From NCBI GenBank assembly GCA_041394285.1, contig JAWKIL010000017.1, forward strand, positions 89,787 to 153,786: 64,000 nucleotides of DNA, read 5' to 3'. The first letter of the stretch is position 1. Each line of letters begins with the position of its first letter. Shown piece after piece: positions 33,041-41,421 of this stretch. This stretch comes from CADEDH01 sp041394285 (GTDB lineage Bacteria > Actinomycetota > Acidimicrobiia > Acidimicrobiales > SZUA-35). Below the pieces are notes generated by a model. It did not search any database, was not told where the DNA came from, and saw only the letters and a list, made by a program, of their open reading frames with translations. A program made the translations under genes and the position numbers.

Positions 33041-33895
33041 CTACCCGGACCGACCCGATTCGATGACCTCGACGATGCCGTAGCCCAGCGTGGCCAGCCC
33101 GGCCACGATCTCGGCCTCGGTACCGAGCACCTCCCCCCTGACCTCGGCCAGGTCGTTTCCGCCCCGGGCCAGCACGACGGTGAGGTGGCGCACCCCGTCG
33201 CGGGCCTGGCCCCGGGACTTGATGTAGACGGTGGTGTGGCGGGCCTGCACCTGGGCCAGCAGGGCGGCGATCTGGCTTTCGTCGCCCCGGTCGAGGAACA
33301 GGTTCCGCTCGACGTAGCACCCGGTGCCGAGCGTCCGGGCCAGAATCGGCTGGAGCGAGGTGGAGAAGATGTCCTTCATCTCGCTAGGCACTCCGGGCAG
33401 GGACACCAGCGTGGTGGAGCCGAGGTCCAGCGCCAGAGCCGGTGCCGCCCCGGTGGCGTTGGCCAGCACGTCGGCACCGCGGGGGAAGTGGGCCATCTTC
33501 CGGCGGGCGTCGTTGAGCGACGGGTCGAAGCCCTCCCGCACCGTGGCCAGGTACTCGTAACGGCGGCGGACCATCTCCAGCGCCTCGGGATGGACCTCCA
33601 GCGGGAGCTCGAAGGCGCGGGCGATGGCCCGGAAGGTCATGTCGTCGTCGGTCGGGCCCAGGCCGCCGGTGGTGATGACCAGCTTGGGCCCCCGCTCCAG
33701 GGCTGCCCTCAGCTCGGTACCGATGTCGTCGTAGTCGTCCCGCACCATGGACGCCCGGCGGACCTGGGCCCCGAGACCGGTGAGCTGCTGCACCAGCCAG
33801 TGGCTGTTGGTGTCCTGGACCTGCCCTACCAGCAGCTCGTTGCCGATGGCGAGCAGTTCCACGAACCGGTCGTTGTGATTGGTATCGAACGCCAT
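33041..33895 (-). CDS. CinA-like molybdopterin-binding domain protein
   Basis: A 284-residue protein with the MoCF-biosynthesis-type domain of CinA: ELLAIGNELLVGQVQDTNSHWL at the N-terminus, VITTGGLGPTDDDMTFRAIA as the GGxGPTxDD motif, and TTLVSLPGVPSEMKDIF. The C-terminal nicotinamide-nucleotide amidase (PncC) domain of full CinA is absent. ATG 33895 has an AAGGAT ribosome binding site ~6 nt upstream; the longer reading frame into 34048 is not supported. Confidence 0.85.
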   Translation of the reverse strand: MAFDTNHNDRFVELLAIGNELLVGQVQDTNSHWLVQQLTGLGAQVRRASMVRDDYDDIGTELRAALERGPKLVITTGGLGPTDDDMTFRAIARAFELPLEVHPEALEMVRRRYEYLATVREGFDPSLNDARRKMAHFPRGADVLANATGAAPALALDLGSTTLVSLPGVPSEMKDIFSTSLQPILARTLGTGCYVERNLFLDRGDESQIAALLAQVQARHTTVYIKSRGQARDGVRHLTVVLARGGNDLAEVRGEVLGTEAEIVAGLATLGYGIVEVIESGRSG

Positions 33896-34103
33896 CCCCG
33901 GATCCTTCACCCGAAACCCGGGCGAGATCCTCGCACCCGGCACGACGACAATGTCACGCCGGGCCCGGAGCCGCCCAGCCGGTGGACGGGCCTGTGCGCG
34001 CTGCGGTTCCACGACGTCGTCGACGCTGACACCTATCCCGATCAGCATCCCCGCAGCCCGCTGCCCGGGCCCTCACCCGACTCACCCAGTAGCCTCCGGG
34101 CCG

Positions 34104-35222
34104 ATGAGGTGGAATCCGTCCCCGCCCCGATGGCCCCGGGAAGGGAGGGTCGTGGAGGGGTTCAGGCGACCGGGGCGTGCCTCGTGGGCCGTGACCAGCG
34201 CCTTGATCGCCGTCGGCTTCTTCCGTCTCGTCACCGTCGATCGGCCGGGTCAACGCCTGTTGGCGGTGGGCTCGGTTGGGGTCGCGGCCGGGGGCATCCA
34301 CCTCGCCTCGTTCGCCACCGGAAAGCGCAAGGCCTGCGGGTGGGGTCCGGCCCATCTGACCGTCCCGCTCGACGGGTTGCAGCTCGGCTCCCGGCGAGCG
34401 GTGGTCTACCGCCGCAGCCGGCCCCCGGGCACCGATGGGTCGACGAACGGGGAGCTGACCGTGGCCTTGCTGTGCGAAGAGACGTTCGGAAACGCGGGTT
34501 GGCCGATCGCCCGGGTCGTCGCCAGACGGACCGTGGCGACCCCGGTCACGACCGGCGCCGCCGGGGTGGAGGTCCGGTTCACCCTCGAGATTCCGGTCGA
34601 CGTCGGCACCCCGACCATGTGGATCCGCAGCTTCCGCGACATCCGCTCGGTGGAGTGGCGGATCGAGGCCGCCTTGCACGGGCCCGGCCTGCCGACCGAC
34701 ACCACCTGGTTCCCGGTGGACGTGCTACCCATCCTCGATCCCGCCTGGGCGGCGACCGTGGCCAACGCCGGCACGAACAACCCAGCGGCCCCCGTCGTAC
34801 CGCCGCCGCCGGGCCTCAGCTTTGCCCTCGATCACTGGCTGGCCGAGCTGGGCGGCGCCTTCCAGGGCACGGTCACCTACCGCCCCCCAGACGGCTCGAC
34901 CACACGGATCGAGGGGATCCGGCTGGAACTTGTCCGCTCGGCTGTCGGGATCGATCGCCCGACCATCCGGACTTTGGTCTCCCAGCAGCGGTGGACGGTG
35001 GAACCGGGGATGCCGTTGATCGCTCCGTTCGTGCTCGACGTGCCCCGACAGGAGGCGATCTCCTACGCCGGCCGAATGATCGGCGTTCGATGGGTCATCG
35101 AGGCGACGATCACCGGGGGGCGGCAGCGGGAGACGGCGACCACCGCTGAAGTGGCCGTGATACCTGTCGGCGCCGGAGCCCTGTACAGCGGTCCCCACCC
35201 CTACCGCCCGCCGAGGCCGTAG
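34104..35222 (+). CDS. Unknown protein with N-terminal membrane helices and beta-rich domain
   Basis: A 372-residue protein. Hydrophobic segments SWAVTSALIAVGFFRLV and LLAVGSVGVAAGGIHLA near the N-terminus suggest one or two membrane helices. The rest is predicted beta-rich, with strands such as GVEVRFTLEIPVDVGTPT and AFQGTVTYRPPDGSTTRI, resembling arrestin-like or Spo0M-type sandwich domains, but I cannot name it. ATG 34104 follows TAGCCT by 8 nt. Last host gene before attL. Confidence 0.7.
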   Translation: MRWNPSPPRWPREGRVVEGFRRPGRASWAVTSALIAVGFFRLVTVDRPGQRLLAVGSVGVAAGGIHLASFATGKRKACGWGPAHLTVPLDGLQLGSRRAVVYRRSRPPGTDGSTNGELTVALLCEETFGNAGWPIARVVARRTVATPVTTGAAGVEVRFTLEIPVDVGTPTMWIRSFRDIRSVEWRIEAALHGPGLPTDTTWFPVDVLPILDPAWAATVANAGTNNPAAPVVPPPPGLSFALDHWLAELGGAFQGTVTYRPPDGSTTRIEGIRLELVRSAVGIDRPTIRTLVSQQRWTVEPGMPLIAPFVLDVPRQEAISYAGRMIGVRWVIEATITGGRQRETATTAEVAVIPVGAGALYSGPHPYRPPRP

Positions 35223-35310
35223 CGACGTAAGGGGCTACAGAAGCATGCCCTGGGTCATCGACCGGGCGACTTCCCGCTGCTGGAGCGGGTTGTGGCGGGC
35301 TGGGCGTAGC

Positions 35311-35342
35311 AGCACCCCGTACGGGATTTGAACCCGTGCTAC
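35311..35342. repeat. attL (32-bp direct repeat, tRNA-Glu 3' fragment)
   Basis: Identical to 52569-52600. It covers the T-arm and acceptor 3' strand of tRNA-Glu on the minus strand, but the sequence to the right is not tRNA, so this is the displaced 3' fragment of the host gene. Confidence 0.93.
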
Positions 35343-35370
35343 ACCTTGCCGACGACCCGAGGATAGCAGC

Positions 35371-35817
35371 TCACGCCGGCAGCGGCACGACCGTCAGCGT
35401 CCGGCCGTAGAGGTCGACCTGCGTGCCGTAGGAGGCGTGCAGCATCTCGACGTAGTAGACCTGCCCGGGGGTCAGGCCCGATAGATACGAGGTGCGGGTC
35501 GCCTCCTGGGACTGGGCGTTGCCGAACAGGACTAGACGCCGAAGGACCGACCCGAGGTTGTAGACGATCGTCCCCGAGGAGTTGGTGAGCCGCACCCGGT
35601 AGTCGATCACGCCCGCCACGGTGGCGCCGCCGTTCTCGACGATTGAGGCGCCGACGTGAACCATCACCTTACCGGACGTGGGGGCGGTAAAGGTCACGTT
35701 GACGCCTGGCGTGCCGAGCGCAGGGGTCGTGGAGATGTTCAGGTGTGCGGTCGCATCGGTCGAGGACACCGAGTCGGTGAAGTCGAGGGCGAGAACACGT
35801 TGGCCAGCAGCAGGCAT
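35371..35817 (-). CDS. Phage tail-tip / structural protein
   Basis: A 148-residue protein and last gene of the late operon. It is predicted all-beta (VNVTFTAPTSGKVMVHVGAS, TPGQVYYVEMLHASYG), resembling the small carbohydrate-binding or collagen-tip-like proteins that follow minor tail proteins in actinophages. No catalytic motif; not an endolysin. It begins 9 nt after the stop of the 716-residue minor tail gene. Confidence 0.7.
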   Translation of the reverse strand: MPAAGQRVLALDFTDSVSSTDATAHLNISTTPALGTPGVNVTFTAPTSGKVMVHVGASIVENGGATVAGVIDYRVRLTNSSGTIVYNLGSVLRRLVLFGNAQSQEATRTSYLSGLTPGQVYYVEMLHASYGTQVDLYGRTLTVVPLPA

Positions 35818-35826
35818 GAGGACTCC

Positions 35827-37977
35827 TTAGAGCGAGTAGTAGGTCGGGTCAGCGAGTCGGACGTCGGCGCCAGAGGCCAGGGCCCTGACGACGGTGGCGC
35901 CCGCCACGGTGAAGGTCTGAGGGGACGAGCTGCCGGAGATAGCGGTCACGGTCACCCGCACGCCGTCCACGAGCACATCGAACGGGAAGTCGGCGCCGGC
36001 CGTGGTCCAGAGCGGGCCAAGGGTTGTGGCGACCGACATCGAGGTGGCCGCAGCCGAGACGCCCGACGCCAGCTCAGAGCCGGCGGTGTCGTAGCGGGCA
36101 ATCACCTCACCGTCGGCGGTGTCGCCCTCGATCATGCCCGTCTGCCACGGCTTGTCCGAGGTGGTGTTGACGGCGATGAAGTGCTCGTGCGTCTTGATCG
36201 TCTCGGACCAGCCCTGAATGATCTGCCCGAGGTTGTAGGGGTAGACGTTGGCCGGCAGGCCGGTGAGCAGCACCCGGTCGCCGGGCATTAGGCCAAGGAC
36301 GGTGTCCTTGTCGGCTGCGCTCAGCTGCGTGGCGAATCCCAGCTTGCTGAGGCGGGGCTCATCGACGGAGTACAGGGTCAGCCGTGAGCTGGCGTGCCCG
36401 GGCAGCTCGGAGTTGTCGTAGGCGTTGATGGTGAAGGAGGTGTCGTAGCGGCCGGCGCCGTCGGGTGGCTCGCTCACCGAGTAGTCGCCGTCGGTCAGCT
36501 CGACACGAGTCGTAGCGCCGTCCCAGTTCTTCACCGTGATGTCGTTCGAGAAGTTCCGGTCGTCCCGGTCCAACTCCATCGTGCCGTAGGTCTCGTGCGC
36601 CGAGTAGTCGACCTCGAAGGCCGGCCGGTCGCTCACCTCCGACTGGTTCTTGATCGAGGCCCCGGTGCGGTACCCCACGCCGAAGGTCTCGGCGGGGTCG
36701 AACAGGATGCCGAGGTCAGTGCGGGCGGCATCCTCCAGCAGCGTCGCCACTGAGGCGACGCCCTGCGGGCCCATGCGTACCGAGTCGTCGGGGTCGCCCT
36801 CGATGCTGTAGGCCAGGCCCTCCTCGTCTGCGAGGCGGATCACACGGTTGCCGGCGGTCTCCCCGGCGTAGGCGGTCAGGTCGTCGGCCACATCCCCCGT
36901 ACGGGAGAGCCGCTCAACGGCCACGTGGCCGATGGTCATGTTGTAGGAGTCACCATCGGGGTAAGGGTTCAATACGACCTTGGTGGCCACCCCCACGGAG
37001 TAGGACGACGACACCGTCCCCGACGAGGTGGTGACCGCACCATTGGTCTGGTCGACCGTGGTGAGCGACCACGTGGTGCCCGTAGCGGGGAAGGCGGGAG
37101 TCGTGAGGTTGAGGCTGATGCGTACCGGGTTGCTGCCGATGTTGTGGTTGAGGTTGCCCGAGTCGAACTCCAGGCTGAACGACGAGCCGATGTTGTAGCC
37201 GAGCACCCTCAGGTCGCCACCGGTCGAGCCGAAGTACTGGATGACGTAGAAGAGGCTCGACGTGTGAAACTCCATGATGTCGGCGCCGTCGATGGCGGCC
37301 ATGGCGGGATCGGCCTGAAAGACAAACCGCACCATCGCCTCGCTGGACGGCGAGTAGGGGTCTACCTTGCCGACCCACTTGTCGGTGACCAGCGTGGGTA
37401 GGTCGTCGGAGGCAAGGAAGTTGCTGTTCGAGGCAGGGTCGGGGACGCCTTGAACGATGGTGAGCGGCTGGTTGCCGATCGCCGGTCCGAACTGTTGGAT
37501 GTACTGGTTGCCCTTCTCCTCCATCGGCCAGTAGGTGACCACGTTGGAGGACACCACCTCTCGGGCGTAGGCCCGCCGAATGACGGACTGCTCGACCTTG
37601 GACTGTCGCAGGCGCCGGAGGATGCCGTTCGCCTCGACTGGGGCCCACTGATCGTTGCCCCGCAGGTTCCACCGCACCGGCAGCGAGGCGATCTCGCCGT
37701 GGAAGCGGTAGACGGGGTCGTTGCTCGTGTCGAGCACGCTGATACGCACGGGGACGTTGCGCCGCCAGATCCGGCTGTAGGTGCCGGTCACGTTGTCCGG
37801 CGACCAGATGCCCGTGCGGTTGTCGAGCGTGAAGCGAGCCGACGACGGCTCGGCAGCGCCGGACCACGTGGAGCGGCCGTGCTTCAGCTGCACGCCATCA
37901 CGCACGTAGACGTAGCTGGTCACGTCGGTCCACGAGCCGCTGAGGTGCATCTCGATCTTGAGGCCTGTGGGGTTCAT
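35827..37977 (-). CDS. Minor tail protein with LamG-like insert
   Basis: A 716-residue protein. The N-terminus (GSWTDVTSYVYVRDGVQLKHGRSTW... SSARFTLDNRTGIWSPDN) matches the distal-tail/baseplate-hub start common in actinophages. Residues about 150-360 (NVVTYWPMEEKG to SYNMTIGHVAVERLS) look like a laminin-G/concanavalin-type insert that could bind host glycans, followed by the remainder of the hub fold. It overlaps the tape-measure stop (ATGA). It likely forms the tail tip and touches the host cell. Confidence 0.82.
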   Translation of the reverse strand: MNPTGLKIEMHLSGSWTDVTSYVYVRDGVQLKHGRSTWSGAAEPSSARFTLDNRTGIWSPDNVTGTYSRIWRRNVPVRISVLDTSNDPVYRFHGEIASLPVRWNLRGNDQWAPVEANGILRRLRQSKVEQSVIRRAYAREVVSSNVVTYWPMEEKGNQYIQQFGPAIGNQPLTIVQGVPDPASNSNFLASDDLPTLVTDKWVGKVDPYSPSSEAMVRFVFQADPAMAAIDGADIMEFHTSSLFYVIQYFGSTGGDLRVLGYNIGSSFSLEFDSGNLNHNIGSNPVRISLNLTTPAFPATGTTWSLTTVDQTNGAVTTSSGTVSSSYSVGVATKVVLNPYPDGDSYNMTIGHVAVERLSRTGDVADDLTAYAGETAGNRVIRLADEEGLAYSIEGDPDDSVRMGPQGVASVATLLEDAARTDLGILFDPAETFGVGYRTGASIKNQSEVSDRPAFEVDYSAHETYGTMELDRDDRNFSNDITVKNWDGATTRVELTDGDYSVSEPPDGAGRYDTSFTINAYDNSELPGHASSRLTLYSVDEPRLSKLGFATQLSAADKDTVLGLMPGDRVLLTGLPANVYPYNLGQIIQGWSETIKTHEHFIAVNTTSDKPWQTGMIEGDTADGEVIARYDTAGSELASGVSAAATSMSVATTLGPLWTTAGADFPFDVLVDGVRVTVTAISGSSSPQTFTVAGATVVRALASGADVRLADPTYYSL

Positions 37978-39026
37978 CCGAGCACCAGCTGCACGTCGCC
38001 CCCACGAGCTGAGATGGCCTTGCGGAGGATGTCGAGCAGCACGTTGTCGAGGTCGCTGCCGCCGGAGTGAATCTCCAGCACCGTGGGACCAGAGCCAGCC
38101 CCGTTCCGGGCGCCAGGCGGGAGCGGCATCACCTGCTCGGGCCCAGCCTCACCGATCAGGGCGAGCGTGGGTTCGGTGACAATGCCGCCCCGGGCGAGCT
38201 TGGGAATGCGGAACTCCTTGCCCCCCATGCCGGGCACCCACGATGGGACGCCGAAGCCCTTGCCGCCGATGGTGTTGTTCCACGCCGACTTGATGCCGTC
38301 AAAGCCGTCACGGAAGGGCTTGAGCAGGATGTCGGCCACGCCGTTGACAACTCGCTTGATGCCGTCCACGCCCGAGCTGATCATGTTGGTGAGTCCGTCC
38401 CAGGCCGCCTTGGACCTGTCCTTGACCCAGTCCCAGCCCTTGCCAATAACCTCCTTGATGGTGTCCCAGTTCTTCACGATCAGGACTACCAGGCCGACGA
38501 CGGCGGCCCCTACGAGGATGATAGGACCCATCGAGATGAGCCAGGCGGCAGCGACCTTGGCGGCGTTGAGCATCGACTGCACGCCGAGCACCGCCCACGA
38601 GGCCACCTGCGTGGCGACCGAGGACGCCGTGGCCACCGCCATAGAGGCGTGTCCGGTCACCCACGAGGCGGCCGTCTTGGCCATCGGCACGACCAGGTTC
38701 GAGACGCTCGACGCCAGGTCCCCGAGGCCCATGCCCATGGTGAGCAGGCCGCCGGCTACGTCGCCCTCGGCCAGCTGCTTGAAGCCGGACATGCTGTCCT
38801 GCACGCCCGTGATGCCGTCACGGAAGCCCATGATCCGCTGCTCGGCCACGTCGGCGCCCTCGCCTACGGAGTCGAACCCCGACGCCGAGGAGCCGCTGAT
38901 CGAGTCGCTCGATCGCTTCACGTCCTTGGCCATGTCGTCGGCCGCCGACCCCACACGGTCGAAGGCCTTCTCCAGGTCGCTGGAGTCACCCGCCAGGGTG
39001 AGTATCACCTCGTTCTTGCCTGCCAT
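37974..39026 (-). CDS. Tape-measure protein (short)
   Basis: A 350-residue protein with VILTLAGDSSDLEKAFDRVG at the start, a coiled helical N-terminal half, a hydrophobic central region (GPIILVGAAVVGLVVLIVKNW) and a C-terminus GIVTEPTLALIGEAGPEQVMPL typical of phage tape measures. At ~0.15 nm per residue it implies a tail near 50 nm, very short for a siphovirus. It follows the gp10-like gene with a TGATG-type overlap. Confidence 0.88.
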   Translation of the reverse strand: MAGKNEVILTLAGDSSDLEKAFDRVGSAADDMAKDVKRSSDSISGSSASGFDSVGEGADVAEQRIMGFRDGITGVQDSMSGFKQLAEGDVAGGLLTMGMGLGDLASSVSNLVVPMAKTAASWVTGHASMAVATASSVATQVASWAVLGVQSMLNAAKVAAAWLISMGPIILVGAAVVGLVVLIVKNWDTIKEVIGKGWDWVKDRSKAAWDGLTNMISSGVDGIKRVVNGVADILLKPFRDGFDGIKSAWNNTIGGKGFGVPSWVPGMGGKEFRIPKLARGGIVTEPTLALIGEAGPEQVMPLPPGARNGAGSGPTVLEIHSGGSDLDNVLLDILRKAISARGGDVQLVLG

Positions 39027-39454
39027 CAGTCTGTCACCTCGATTCCTGCGCTGTTGGCCACCTGGATCAGGGCGGTGCTGAGGACGTCAGCGAACTCGCC
39101 CGACTGCTTCTTCTCGAAGTAGGCGGCGTAGATGTAGCGGCCCTCCTTCTTGAAGGGCCGGACCACGGACTTGCTCTTACCGACCCGACCGCCGAAGTCG
39201 AGCCAGGGGTAGTGCGGGGCACGCTTGCCGCCGCCGGAGACCCGCACCTTGGTGCGGGTGCTCTTGGCCTTGATCGAGCCCTGAGCCTTCCCCGTCTTGT
39301 AGGGGACCCTCGGCTTCGCCTCGGCAACGATGACATCGGCCGCCTGATTTAGGGCAAGTCGGACGGCCTTTGGCAGGTCATTGTCGAGCTTCTTCAGGTC
39401 ACGGCCGAACTGCTTGAGCCCATCTATCTTGATCGGCTCAATCAATTCGCTCAT
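39026..39454 (-). CDS. HK97 gp10-like / tail completion protein
   Basis: A 142-residue protein: IKIDGLKQFGRDLKKLDNDLPKAVRLALNQAADVIV and PYKTGKAQGSIKAKST, with YAAYFEKK near the C-terminus, match HK97-gp10-type connector proteins that join head and tail. In most phages this gene lies before the tail tube gene; here it is between the tail chaperone region and the tape measure. Confidence 0.8.
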   Translation of the reverse strand: MSELIEPIKIDGLKQFGRDLKKLDNDLPKAVRLALNQAADVIVAEAKPRVPYKTGKAQGSIKAKSTRTKVRVSGGGKRAPHYPWLDFGGRVGKSKSVVRPFKKEGRYIYAAYFEKKQSGEFADVLSTALIQVANSAGIEVTD

Positions 39455-39458
39455 AATA

Positions 39459-39914
39459 TCAGTCCACTCGACCTTGCAACATGAACCTCATGTTCGTCAT
39501 ACCGGTCAGGTTGTCGTTGATCGTGATGCGGAAGGTGTCACCCGCAGTCAGGTTGATTTCAGTGCCCGGCTTGCTGAAGTCCCAGCGAACCACGTAGTCG
39601 ATGATGTCCATGGGGTAATCGACCTCGTGCATGAGGCCGAGCCATCCGATATCACCGTAGATACGACGGCCGCCAGTGAGGTCGACAACGGTGCCGTCCT
39701 GTAGCACCAGGTCGATGGCGATGCCGTTAGTCAGTACCGGGCTACCTCCGAGCATCTTGATGGGCTGAACCTGGCCTATGACCCGGAGTATGGTGACGTT
39801 CTCAGTCGGCGTGTGCGTGAACTCGACTGGGGTAACCGAGCCGTTCACGTTCATATTTGAGCTACCGCTGTTCAGCAAGTAAGCGTGGTAGGGGTAGTCT
39901 TTGGTTCTGCTCAT
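39459..39914 (-). CDS. Phage structural protein, unknown
   Basis: A 151-residue, beta-rich protein (ENVTILRVIGQVQPI, GTEINLTAGDTFRITINDN) with no recognised family. Its ATG overlaps the stop of the frameshifted tail-chaperone extension (ATGA), so it is part of the late operon, probably a tail or decoration protein. Codon use is less GC-biased than its neighbours, with several AT-rich stretches. Confidence 0.65.
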   Translation of the reverse strand: MSRTKDYPYHAYLLNSGSSNMNVNGSVTPVEFTHTPTENVTILRVIGQVQPIKMLGGSPVLTNGIAIDLVLQDGTVVDLTGGRRIYGDIGWLGLMHEVDYPMDIIDYVVRWDFSKPGTEINLTAGDTFRITINDNLTGMTNMRFMLQGRVD

Positions 39915-40079
39915 CGGTTTCCTTTCAGGGCTGCAAGCTCCTCAGCCTGGCGCTGCTTTAGTACGTAGACGTAGTGGCCCATCCACTCGTCGTTGCTCAT
40001 TTCGTGTATCTCGGCCACTGTCTTCTTCAGCTCGTGCGCCAGGTAGAAGTCGAACTCAATCGCCGGATTCGTCAGGAAA
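39911..40079 (-). CDS. Tail assembly chaperone extension (T-type), read by +1 frameshift
   Basis: A frame of ~54 codons continues from the gpG-like gene in the +1 frame: LTNPAIEFDFYLAHELKKT then VAEIHEMSNDEWMGHYVYVLKQ, which matches the second half of actinophage tail-assembly chaperones. It has no normal start codon of its own. The likely slip is at TTT-CCT (40079-40074): Phe-tRNA moves from TTT to TTC, with rare codons in this GC-rich gene. The stop overlaps the next ATG. Confidence 0.75.
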
Positions 40080-40391
40080 CCGGGTCATCTGCTCCTTCAC
40101 GGCGTTCTCGCCCTGCCCGGAGAGGGTGGCGATCTCGTCGAGCAGCGGAGCCAGCAGGCCGGAGACGGCCCCGTTGTAGAGGCCCTGCACCTCGGCCTTG
40201 GTGAGCTTGGGCTCGACCAGGCCGTGCAGGATCATGAACATCTCACGCTCGGCCGTGGAGCCGAGGTCCGAGAGCCGGGCCGCTTCCCCACGAGACAGGG
40301 CACGGATGCGCACCTGCCCGACGCCGAGGAGATCGAAGTCCTTCTCCGTGAGCTTGCCTGCTGCGAGCAGGTCTTCCTTGTTGACCGCCAT
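40056..40391 (-). CDS. Tail assembly chaperone (G-type)
   Basis: A 111-residue, mainly helical protein (MAVNKEDLLAAGKLTEKDFDLLGVGQVRIRALSRGE) located between the tail tube and tape measure, the position of gpG in lambda. Its end overlaps the extension frame, as required for a frameshifted G/GT pair. Fused product length would be ~159 residues. Confidence 0.8.
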   Translation of the reverse strand: MAVNKEDLLAAGKLTEKDFDLLGVGQVRIRALSRGEAARLSDLGSTAEREMFMILHGLVEPKLTKAEVQGLYNGAVSGLLAPLLDEIATLSGQGENAVKEQMTRFPDESGD

Positions 40392-40409
40392 TGTGTTCTC
40401 TTTCCGTTG

Positions 40410-40589
40410 TCAGTGGTTCGTCAGGACGGCACGCTCGACCCGCTCAACCCTCGCATCGAGGGCGTCGTGCCGGGCTTCCGCCTTGGTCAGTGCGATGCGG
40501 ATGGAGTAGATCTCCTTCAGCACCCAGGTCTGGAGCGTGACCACCACGCCCACGCCTGCGAGCAGGAGGCCGTTGATGAGCGGGCTCAC
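40410..40589 (-). CDS. Small membrane-helix/coiled-coil protein, holin-like
   Basis: A 59-residue frame starting at GTG 40589, ten bases after the tail tube stop. It has one hydrophobic helix (LINGLLLAGVGVVVTLQTWVL, residues 4-24) followed by a charged amphipathic helix (KAEARHDALDARVERVERAV). The topology recalls XhlA-type haemolysin or holin-associated proteins. It could be the only lysis-related gene of the prophage, or a tail-associated membrane protein; topology alone cannot decide. Confidence 0.6.
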   Translation of the reverse strand: MSPLINGLLLAGVGVVVTLQTWVLKEIYSIRIALTKAEARHDALDARVERVERAVLTNH

Positions 40590-40598
40590 GTCTCGTCC

Positions 40599-41003
40599 TC
40601 AGCTCTGTGGGGTGCTGTCGATGTCGCCGGACACCTGGAACTCGGCCGACCACGTCACGTAGTCGCCCACGGGGTTCGTCTCGACGTAGCTGGTGACGAT
40701 GGCCGAGAAGGAGTCCTGCGCCTTGCCGGTGCCGGTGCCCTCAGGCTTGCGGACCACGGTGACCGCAGCCCCGCCGATCAGCGGCTCGATCACACCCCGG
40801 GGGCCGCCTGAGGTCGTGTCGTAGACGCCCTCCATGGAGAAGGTGGCGTCGGTCAGACCGGCGCCGTAGTTCTTGGCGTTGTCGCCGTAGGTGGTGACGT
40901 CGTGCGAGTCGGCCATGCGCTTGAAGTCGCTCGACTTGATGAAGGCCGAGAGGTCGTCGCCATCGACGGTGACGATGGTGTTCTTGCCGTGTGCGAGAGC
41001 CAT
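40599..41003 (-). CDS. Major tail (tube) protein
   Basis: A 134-residue protein: HGKNTIVTVDGDDLSAFIKSSDF, then HDVTTYGDNAKNYGAGLTDATFSMEG and FSAIVTSYVETNPVGDYVTWSAEFQVSG, match actinophage tail tube proteins. It sits between the connectors and the chaperone gene, as expected. Confidence 0.87.
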   Translation of the reverse strand: MALAHGKNTIVTVDGDDLSAFIKSSDFKRMADSHDVTTYGDNAKNYGAGLTDATFSMEGVYDTTSGGPRGVIEPLIGGAAVTVVRKPEGTGTGKAQDSFSAIVTSYVETNPVGDYVTWSAEFQVSGDIDSTPQS

Positions 41004-41016
41004 GATGTGTTTCCTT

Positions 41017-41421
41017 TCAGGCCCCAGGCCCGGAGATTCGTAGGTTGAAGATTGCGGAGACGTAGTCGACGCCAGCGAAGGTGTAGACGTCGGTGTCGGC
41101 CGAGGTCACCTGCACGATGTCGAAGGCGGTGTAGGTGGCCCCCTCGATGACGGCCTTGACGCTCAGAGCGCCGGAGCCGTCCATGTAGGCCGCCAGCTGC
41201 TTGGCGCTGGCCCGGTCCGAGACCTTCCCCACGACGATGATCACGGGGATGGTCAGCGTGTCGACGCCTCGGCCGTACGTGACGTCGTACTCGATCGACT
41301 CGGGGTAGGCCACGACGGCGGCCGGCGCCTGCACGTTCTCGGGCGGGTAGCGGAAGACCCGCAGGCCGTCGATCGTGTCGAGGGCGTCGCCCAGTTCGTC
41401 CATCACGTCGGCGACGATCAT
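41017..41421 (-). CDS. Head-tail connector / tail terminator protein
   Basis: A 134-residue alpha/beta protein (VADVMDELGDALDTIDGLRVFRYPPE..., VVAYPESIEYDVTYGRGVDTLTIPVIIVVGK) in the neck-protein position. The fold resembles tail terminators but the match is by position and appearance. ATG overlaps the previous stop (ATGA). Confidence 0.75.
   Translation of the reverse strand: MIVADVMDELGDALDTIDGLRVFRYPPENVQAPAAVVAYPESIEYDVTYGRGVDTLTIPVIIVVGKVSDRASAKQLAAYMDGSGALSVKAVIEGATYTAFDIVQVTSADTDVYTFAGVDYVSAIFNLRISGPGA

Noticed and set aside
35311..35345. A second tRNA-Glu gene at the left prophage end
   Set aside because: Only the 3' T-arm and acceptor strand are present; there is no anticodon arm.
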